10,890 nucleotides of DNA from contig CAJPTB010000030.1 in NCBI GenBank assembly GCA_905373325.1, positions 1 through 10,890 on the forward strand, written 5' to 3'. Of this stretch, positions 6,238-10,890 are shown one piece after another. The DNA is from an uncultured Ancrocorticia sp. (GTDB lineage Bacteria > Actinomycetota > Actinomycetes > Actinomycetales > Actinomycetaceae). Position numbers and translations under genes: made by a program. Position 1 is the first letter of the stretch. Every line of letters starts with the position of its first letter. The notes beneath the pieces were generated by a model that searched no databases, was not told where the DNA came from, and saw nothing but the letters and a program-made list of their open reading frames with translations.

Positions 6238-6966
6238 ATGGCCGACATAAAGACGAAGGTCAACAGCATCTCCATAAGCGAGCTGCGAAAGAGCCATCGG
6301 GGCGTCGAGATTCTTCACGGCGTGGGCTTCACGGCCGCTCCCGGCGAGGTGACCGCGTTCCTGGGACCCAACGGGGCCGGCAAGAGCTCGACTCTCAGGA
6401 TTCTTCTGGGCCTCGACAGGCCCGACAGCGGCTCGGCCCTGTTCGGGGGCAAGCGCTACCGCGACATTGATCGGCCGCTCACCCGCGTGGGCGCGCTTTT
6501 CGACGGGTTGGCGGGAAACAAGATGCGATCCGTGGCGTCCCACCTCGCGATCATTGCCGAAAGCAACGGCATCCCTCACGCGCGAGTCTCGCAGGTTCTG
6601 GAGGAGGTTGGGCTCTCCGCCAAGCGGAAGTCGCGTCTCGGCACGCTCTCCCTCGGCGAGGGGCAGCGCCTCGGGTTGGCGCTCGCCCTCCTGGGCGAGC
6701 CCCAGTTCCTTGTGCTCGACGAGCCGACCAACGGCCTCGATCCCGCCGGAATTCGCTGGTTCAGGAACTTCGTCAAAGGGCAGGCGGCGCTGGGGCGTAC
6801 GGTTCTGCTGTCGAGCCACGTGCTCTCCGAGGTGCAGGCGGTGGCCGATCGCGCGGTGGTCATCTCCAAGGGCAGCATCCTGCTCGACTCCCCCCTCGCG
6901 GAGGCGACGGAAAAGATCTCCTCGCTCGAAGACCTTTTCTTCGAACTGACGGAAGGGGTTGCATGA
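6238..6966 (+). CDS. ABC-2 exporter ATPase, BcrA-like, likely immunity
   Basis: This 242-residue soluble ATP-binding subunit has Walker A GPNGAGKSS (43-51), signature LSLGE (137-141), Walker B FLVLDEPTNGLD (157-168) and H-switch His194 in LLSSH. The LSLG signature and the NGLDP sequence are typical of the bacitracin/lantibiotic-resistance branch (BcrA, LanF). It should power the two membrane proteins that follow. Its stop overlaps the next start (ATGA). The 39-base gap from the fusion gene and a separate AGGG ribosome site suggest that it could be transcribed both from the lasso operon and on its own. Immunity to the lasso products is inferred from position and family; a general drug or lipid exporter is the alternative. 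Confidence 0.9.
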   Translation: MADIKTKVNSISISELRKSHRGVEILHGVGFTAAPGEVTAFLGPNGAGKSSTLRILLGLDRPDSGSALFGGKRYRDIDRPLTRVGALFDGLAGNKMRSVASHLAIIAESNGIPHARVSQVLEEVGLSAKRKSRLGTLSLGEGQRLGLALALLGEPQFLVLDEPTNGLDPAGIRWFRNFVKGQAALGRTVLLSSHVLSEVQAVADRAVVISKGSILLDSPLAEATEKISSLEDLFFELTEGVA

Positions 6967-7751
6967 GCGCCTTTTTCAGGAGCGTTTGGCTCGAGTTTCG
7001 GAAGATGGGGGCGGGCAGGGGCCTCGTCGTCTTCTTGTCCCTCCTGTTCCTTGTGCAGCCTCTATTCTCCTACATCGAAGGCAGGCAGCTTCTGGCGATT
7101 GGCCTGGACGCGACGCCGCAGACCCATCCCCAGCTGGCCGAGCCTGTGGGAGATCCGCGGTACCTCGGTTTCGACGTTCTGCCCGTGGGCGAGCTCGTCA
7201 TCCTCATCTACGCGGCCATCCTCGGTGCGGCGGACTATCGAACGAGGGAAGTGCGGACCACCCTTCTCGCGGTCAACCGAAGGTCTCGCGTTCTCGGGGC
7301 CAAGTTCCTCGGCCTGGGTTCCTTCCTCTTTCTCGTCGGCTTTGCGTCCGCGTATCTGACGGTCGCAGCCCAGCAGTTTGCGGCGCACAGTCAAAGCGGA
7401 GTGGACCCGGCAACTCTCACCTCGGGCGTCTGGCGGCTCATTGCCTGGAAAGCGGTGCACTGGACGGCGCTCGGCCTCATGTCATACGCGATTGCGCTCC
7501 TGTGCCGCAACTGGCTGCCAGCCGCCGCCGTGCTGGCCCCGCTGACCGTTGGAATAGGCAACGCACTTGTGAGCCGGTGGAGCGGAAGCGCCTTCCTGCC
7601 CTCGGTGGCCGGAAGCTGCCTTTCCGCAATTCCGGACAAGTCGTGCCACGTCAGCCAAAATGCGAGTTTCGCGGCCCTCGTCGCATGGCTCGCGCTGTTC
7701 GTCGCCGCCGGATGGGCGGTGTTCTCCAGGAGAGACGTGGGGGCGCGATAG
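6963..7751 (+). CDS. ABC-2 exporter permease 1
   Basis: This 262-residue membrane protein shows about six hydrophobic segments: one near the N-terminus (VVFLSLLFLVQPLFSY), others around LVILIYAAILGAA, FLGLGSFLFLVGF, LGLMSYAIALL and AAVLAPLTVGI, and a last one (LVAWLALFVAAGWAVF) ending in the basic RRDVGAR. The pattern DYRTREVRTTLLAVNRR after the second segment is the conserved cytoplasmic loop of ABC-2 permeases of the BcrB/LanE type. A long outer loop follows the first helix. Its ATG overlaps the ATPase stop and has GGAAGGGG upstream, so the two are made together. It presumably pairs with the next permease, as in LanFEG systems. Confidence 0.85.
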   Translation: MSAFFRSVWLEFRKMGAGRGLVVFLSLLFLVQPLFSYIEGRQLLAIGLDATPQTHPQLAEPVGDPRYLGFDVLPVGELVILIYAAILGAADYRTREVRTTLLAVNRRSRVLGAKFLGLGSFLFLVGFASAYLTVAAQQFAAHSQSGVDPATLTSGVWRLIAWKAVHWTALGLMSYAIALLCRNWLPAAAVLAPLTVGIGNALVSRWSGSAFLPSVAGSCLSAIPDKSCHVSQNASFAALVAWLALFVAAGWAVFSRRDVGAR

Positions 7752-7753
7752 CC

Positions 7754-8440
7754 GTGGGGCTCTACGCGTCCGAGCTGCGCAAGTCCATAACCCACCCGTT
7801 TGACGCCCTCGGGGTTGCAGCCCCGTTGGCGTGCGTGCCCGTTGTCGCGATTGCGGCGGCTGGCAACGCCGTCGGGGAAAGCGAAGGCCTGCTTCGGTCC
7901 CTCCAGCTGTCCCAGCTTTTCACGGCGATCCTCGCGATGGGGGTTTTGGGGCAGGAGTACGAGAGCTCGAGCCTTCGCGGGGCGCTTCTGGCGACGCCGC
8001 GGCGATTGCGCCTTTTGGCGGCCAAGCTGGCCGTTCTGACGACGCTCACGCTCGCCGCCTTGGCGGGAGGCGTTCTCGCAGGTTGGTTGAGCCTGTCGAT
8101 GTCCGCCGGGGGCGTCGCTCTTCCCGGGGCGGGCAAGGCTGCCATGATCGCGCTTTCCTGGGTGGGAATGGCCTTCGTGGCCGCGGGCCTCGCCGTCGTC
8201 TGGCGATCCGCCGTCGTCCCCGGGGCGGTTCTCATTCCCCTCTTCCTGGGGCTCTCCCAGCTGCTGTCGGGAATAGTCTCGGCAGCCCGCTTCCTTCCCG
8301 ACCGTTCGACTTTCGCCGTTTTCACGAGGGCCGGGGGAGACGCTCTAGATCCGGGCCCCGGGATGCTCGTTCTCCTCGTGTGGGTCGTGTGCCTCACGGC
8401 GATCGCGGCATGGCTGTTCGAACGCAGGGACGTTCGTTAG
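7754..8440 (+). CDS. ABC-2 exporter permease 2
   Basis: This 228-residue membrane protein starts at a GTG 2 bases after the permease 1 stop. The open frame continues upstream to 6959, but that part lies out of frame on top of permease 1 and is not membrane-like, so it is rejected. A GTGGGGG stretch 10 bases before the GTG can serve as ribosome site. It has about six hydrophobic segments, the loop EYESSSLRGALLATPRRLRLLAAK that matches the ABC-2 pattern also seen in permease 1, and the same ending (FERRDVR versus FSRRDVG). The two permeases are thus distant paralogues. Together with the ATPase they form a three-part exporter and close the operon. Confidence 0.83.
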   Translation: MGLYASELRKSITHPFDALGVAAPLACVPVVAIAAAGNAVGESEGLLRSLQLSQLFTAILAMGVLGQEYESSSLRGALLATPRRLRLLAAKLAVLTTLTLAALAGGVLAGWLSLSMSAGGVALPGAGKAAMIALSWVGMAFVAAGLAVVWRSAVVPGAVLIPLFLGLSQLLSGIVSAARFLPDRSTFAVFTRAGGDALDPGPGMLVLLVWVVCLTAIAAWLFERRDVR

Positions 8441-8451
8441 CTTTGCGGTCG

Positions 8452-8500
8452 GTCGGCCTTGCAAAGTCGGCCGTGCAAAAAGTAGAAAGGCAAGGCCGAC
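8452..8500 (+). terminator. Hairpin ending the lasso/ABC operon
   Basis: GTCGGCCTTGC (8452-8462) pairs perfectly with GCAAGGCCGAC (8490-8500) over 11 bp. The loop is long (27 bases), and no T-run follows. It begins 12 bases after the permease 2 stop, so termination is the likely role. An alternative short pairing AAGGC/GCCTT (8487-8507) would compete with it. Confidence 0.5.
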
Positions 8501-8555
8501 AAGCCTTCCGTTTGCGGATAAGATGACAGGCGCCGACCCGGTTAGGAGGTGCAGC

Positions 8556-8582
8556 GGTGATCACCAGGGGCGACGTCGCCCC
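8556..8582. promoter_or_regulatory. Two abutting perfect palindromes
   Basis: GGTGATCACC (10 bp) and GGGGCGACGTCGCCCC (16 bp) are both perfect palindromes, separated by a single A. They are flanked by direct repeats GAGGTGC at 8546 and 8584. They could be protein-binding sites or extruded cruciforms. An AGGAGG at 8544 precedes a GTG at 8557 within the first palindrome, but the resulting 49-residue frame looks non-coding. Confidence 0.4.
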
Positions 8583-8617
8583 CGAGGTGCGCTGCCGGGC
8601 CCTTCCGAGCCCTTCCG

Positions 8618-8654
8618 GGACGGCGGGGCGCTTGCATCGGCGGCCCCGCCGTCC
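8618..8654. terminator. Bidirectional hairpin between convergent genes
   Basis: GGACGGCGGGGC (8618-8629) and GCCCCGCCGTCC (8643-8654) form a perfect 12-bp GC-rich stem with a 13-base loop. It sits 16 bases beyond the minus-strand stop codon and at the end of the plus-strand operon, so it can end transcription from both sides. No long T-run is present, as is common in high-GC Gram-positives. Confidence 0.6.
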
Positions 8655-8670
8655 GGTTTCTGCTATGCGC

Positions 8671-9471
8671 TCAAAGCGCCTTGAACATGCCCGTGAAGGG
8701 GACTGAGACCGCCGGGGCAGTCTTGTCCTCAGCCGGGCGGAAGTTCACGAATCCTCCCAGCGGAGCGGTCGCGGAGCCGCCGCGAAGCACGTACTCGTAG
8801 AGGCTGTAGCTCGGATCGCTGACGGAAACGGTCACGGTCCGCTCGCCGTGCGCGGGCACCCTCACGCCGTAAACCGCTCTTCCGTCCACGCCGAAGGACG
8901 TCCTGAGGTGGGGGTTCGTCCACTTTCCTCCCTCGCCGCCGAGCTTCAGGAGGGTGAACCCGCTGAAGCCGACGTACTGCGACCGGCTCCCGACATTGTG
9001 CAGACGGACCGTGAATTTCCAGTAGCCGTCGGCAAACTCCGCCCGCGCTGCGAGATTCGAGGGATCTGAGGCGCCGTCGACAGTCGCGTAAAGCTTAGTC
9101 TTGGCGGCGGCGTCGGCGTCAGTCTTGCCGTAGCCCTGCACTTGCGGGGCGACGAGGGCAAGGGAGCGCCCGTCGTTCGTCCGGGCAGGCGCCGACGTCC
9201 CCTGGAGGAGCAGGCGCACGAGGTTCTCTTTCTCCTGCGCGGAGCGCGAGGCGAAAGCGGGGTCGGATTGTACGCGCTGGCGCACGCGGGCGACGTCGGC
9301 GGCCGAAGGGGCGAAGGGCACATTTTCAGCCGACGTCGGAGCGGCTGTGGCTTGCGCCGCCGGGGACGGCGTCGACGCATCGTCGGCCAAAGACGCCGAC
9401 ATCGGCAAGAAAGCCGAGACGGCAACCGCCGCAAAGGCGACGAAACGTCGGGGGGTTCGGATTGTTGACAT
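8671..9471 (-). CDS. Secreted protein of unknown function
   Basis: This is a 266-residue protein read from an ATG at 9471, with GAGG 5 bases upstream. An upstream in-frame ATG at 9567 would place 32 charged residues before a signal peptide and is rejected. The N-terminus MSTIRTPRRFVAFAAVAVS has a basic tip and a hydrophobic core, with likely signal cleavage after ASLA near residue 29. An Ala/Pro/Thr/Ser-rich linker follows. The C-terminal half (from about LYATVDGASD) alternates polar and aromatic residues (YWKFTVRLHNVGSR, RTVTVSVSDPSYSLYEYVL) and looks like an Ig-like beta-sandwich, perhaps of the DUF4352 type. It has no lipobox Cys and no sortase motif. It is convergent with the lasso operon, and no functional link can be shown. 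Confidence 0.8.
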   Translation of the reverse strand: MSTIRTPRRFVAFAAVAVSAFLPMSASLADDASTPSPAAQATAAPTSAENVPFAPSAADVARVRQRVQSDPAFASRSAQEKENLVRLLLQGTSAPARTNDGRSLALVAPQVQGYGKTDADAAAKTKLYATVDGASDPSNLAARAEFADGYWKFTVRLHNVGSRSQYVGFSGFTLLKLGGEGGKWTNPHLRTSFGVDGRAVYGVRVPAHGERTVTVSVSDPSYSLYEYVLRGGSATAPLGGFVNFRPAEDKTAPAVSVPFTGMFKAL

Positions 9472-10063
9472 GCATGCCTCGCATTCATCGTGAGCGCAGC
9501 GGCGCTCGGTTTCGGAGCCACGAGCTTTCAGGGAAAGTGACCCTCCACTTGATGGTAACAATTTCAACTACTGAATGGAAGTAAAGAGTTAAAGTAAATT
9601 CTTGCAAAGTTTTTTCTCGGGGCGTCGGACGTTTCCGGGCCGAGGACGCGCCGTAGGTGTGGACGTGTCTTCCGGATGGGACGCGTTGCGGATGTGAGCG
9701 TGTCTTCCGGATGGGACGCGTTGCGGATGTGGGCGTGTCTTCCGGATGGGACGCCTTGCGGGTGTGGACGTGCCTTCTCGGGAGTTGAAAGCTGTCGGCA
9801 GCGCGGGCGCCGTTCCTGAAGGCAGGCCGCCGTCTCGTTTCCCGAGAAGAGTGGGAAGTTTCCGCAGAAAAGCGGAGAGCGTCCTCGGATGGGCGAGGAG
9901 CTTCCCCAACGGCGTGCGAATCGCCGAATTCCTGTGGTAATGTCTCAGGCTATGAATAACTTTCGTTGATTAGCTGCGCCGCGACGTCCATTCCGCGGCG
10001 ACATGACCTCACCCCAGTCAAGGCTATACGCGGGGTTTTCAGCCCTGCCTACGAAAGACAACA
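9472..10063. other. Intergenic region with repeats and hairpins
   Basis: The divergent genes on either side make this a shared promoter region. The part at 9550-9616 is AT-rich and lies upstream of the secreted-protein gene, but clean -35 and -10 boxes are not visible. A tandem repeat array occupies about 9621-9777. Near the ABC gene, CGCCGCG/CGCGGCG (9977-10000) forms a 7-bp hairpin, and ACCCC/GGGGT followed by TTT (10011-10039) forms a weak terminator-like element 25 bases before the start codon. Open frames here overlap on both strands and cross the array out of triplet phase, so I call no gene. Confidence 0.5.
9655..9777. repeat. Tandem 35-bp repeat array
   Basis: Three full 35-bp units start at 9655, 9690 and 9725, and a partial fourth starts at 9760. 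The shared inner part is GTGTCTTCCGGATGGGACGC (20 bases), and the second and third units differ only at a few positions. A degenerate copy can be traced at 9621-9654. Each unit contains an imperfect dyad CGT-N5-TCCGGA-N5-ACG-like around TCCGGA. The 35-bp period is not a multiple of three, so this is not a protein repeat. Confidence 0.85.
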
Positions 10064-10890
10064 ATGACATCCCATTCTCATCGCATATACGTCGTCCCCA
10101 TGCCCAGGCGCCTGCCGCGCTTCATGAGGGAAGACACCTCGGAGCCAGACCGCGTCCCGGCAACGCCGTCGGGCATCATGCGCAAGGCGTTCCGAGACAC
10201 CTGGAAAATCAACCTCGTCTATACGGCGATGGTCTGCATCGCCTCGGTCTGCACGGCCCTCATTCCCTGGGCGCTCGGCAAAGTGCTCGATTCGGGACTG
10301 GAAAACGGGTTGACCCCGGAGATCCTTCCCGGCGTCGGCCTGTTCGTCGGCCTCGTCCTCCTCAACTCCGTCACAAGCGTGTCCGAAGTGATGGAAATCG
10401 TCATTGCCATGCGGGCGGCATGGAACCCCGCACGGCGGCTCATGCGCGTCGTATTCGGCCGGCGAACCGACGTCGGCCGCGACATGGCCTCCGGCGACAT
10501 CGTCACGGCGATGACGGTGGACGCCGAGAGAGTCGGTTCGTTCACCGCCTATCTGCCGTCCGTCATCGGATCGTTCCTCGGCTTCGTCGCGGTCGTGGCC
10601 CTCATGATCGGCATTTCCGTGCCTTTGGGGCTTTTCGTCGCCGTCGGGATGCCGATTCTCATGGCCGTCACCAGCTGGATGGTCAAGCCATTCGAGGCGC
10701 GGGTGGCCGAGCAGCGGGAGGAATCGGGGATTCTCACCTCGATCGCCTCCGACGGAATCGCAGGATTGCGCGTCATGCGCGGCGTGGGAGGCGCCGACCT
10801 TTACAACGAGACCTACGCGGCCCAGTCCGCTCGGGTGCGCGACGCCGGCATCCGCGCCTCGAAGTACCGAGCGCGTCTGCGTGTGGTCTC
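10064..10890 (+). CDS. ABC exporter half-transporter (partial, 3' cut)
   Basis: The frame stays open to the window end (275 codons). After a polar N-terminus of about 40 residues come hydrophobic segments typical of a type-1 ABC exporter: LVYTAMVCIASVCTALIPWA, GVGLFVGLVLLNSV, the pair around VIGSFLGFVAVVALMIG and VPLGLFVAVGMPILMAV. The sequence DMASGDIVTAMTVDAERVGSF is the conserved cytoplasmic coupling stretch (compare AGDLVSRVAADTSSLRTGF in the fusion protein), and EQREESGILTSIASDGIAGLRVMRGVGG is the usual EAxxGIRxIRA-like region. The nucleotide-binding domain must lie beyond the end. The ATG at 10064 has GAAAG upstream; an ATG at 10100 is possible. A role in lasso export is not shown. Confidence 0.85.
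   Translation, partial: MTSHSHRIYVVPMPRRLPRFMREDTSEPDRVPATPSGIMRKAFRDTWKINLVYTAMVCIASVCTALIPWALGKVLDSGLENGLTPEILPGVGLFVGLVLLNSVTSVSEVMEIVIAMRAAWNPARRLMRVVFGRRTDVGRDMASGDIVTAMTVDAERVGSFTAYLPSVIGSFLGFVAVVALMIGISVPLGLFVAVGMPILMAVTSWMVKPFEARVAEQREESGILTSIASDGIAGLRVMRGVGGADLYNETYAAQSARVRDAGIRASKYRARLRVV

Noticed and set aside
6959..7753. Upstream extension of the permease 2 frame
   Set aside because: It overlaps permease 1 entirely and is polar and Arg-rich, unlike a membrane protein. The GTG at 7754 fits better.
8557..8706. A 49-codon GTG frame with a perfect AGGAGG upstream
   Set aside because: It runs through two palindromes and a terminator-like hairpin and into the end of the convergent gene, and its product is Arg/Pro-rich. 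The ribosome-like site is noted, but a gene is not supported.
9655..9777. CRISPR array
   Set aside because: The units abut directly, with no unique spacers between them.
9589..9909. A 106-residue minus-strand frame across the tandem repeats
   Set aside because: The 35-bp repeat shifts phase at each unit, so it cannot encode a protein repeat, and no homologous features are visible.

Overview
The window looks like high-GC Gram-positive (actinobacterial) DNA. The coding regions are GC-rich, several starts are GTG or TTG, AGGAGG-type ribosome sites are common, and the lasso peptide enzymes have the split B1/B2 form usual in Gram-positive bacteria. The genus cannot be told from the sequence. Spacers around the precursor genes are clearly more AT-rich than the genes.

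Bases 1-6198 are a lasso peptide biosynthetic cluster on the + strand. Three small precursor genes (7-147, 1014-1145, 1398-1517) share an almost identical 20-residue leader with the YxxPxI recognition motif and a Thr at position -2. Their cores are different but related, with the shared pattern G-x3-G-x2-R-D-x2-G-G-R. All can form a Gly1-Asp9 macrolactam, and the pattern resembles that of propeptin and actinokineosin. Next come the ATP-dependent lasso cyclase (1891-3648, TTG start), the PqqD-like leader-binding protein B1 (3638-3925) and one long protein (3922-6198) in which the B2 leader protease is fused to the N-terminus of an ABC exporter. The last three genes overlap and must be translationally coupled. 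Hairpins follow the precursor genes, the strongest (1658-1692) lying between the third precursor and the cyclase. This suggests that precursor and enzyme levels are set by termination or RNA processing.

Bases 6238-8440 encode an ABC-2 type exporter: a BcrA-like ATPase and two different permeases. It is tightly packed and lies directly behind the biosynthetic genes, so it is the best candidate for self-immunity. An AT-rich inverted repeat just before it may be an operator. The operon ends in an intergenic region full of palindromes and hairpins (8441-8670), which it shares with a convergent minus-strand gene for a secreted protein of unknown function (8671-9471).

Bases 9472-10063 hold no convincing gene but contain a tandem array of 35-bp repeats (about 9621-9777). 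The window ends inside another ABC exporter half (10064 onward), which may or may not belong to the cluster.

Putative pathway: B1 grips the leader, the B2 domain cuts after leader residue 20, the cyclase joins Gly1 to the Asp9 side chain, and the fused ABC domain exports the product. The downstream ABC-2 system may protect the producer.
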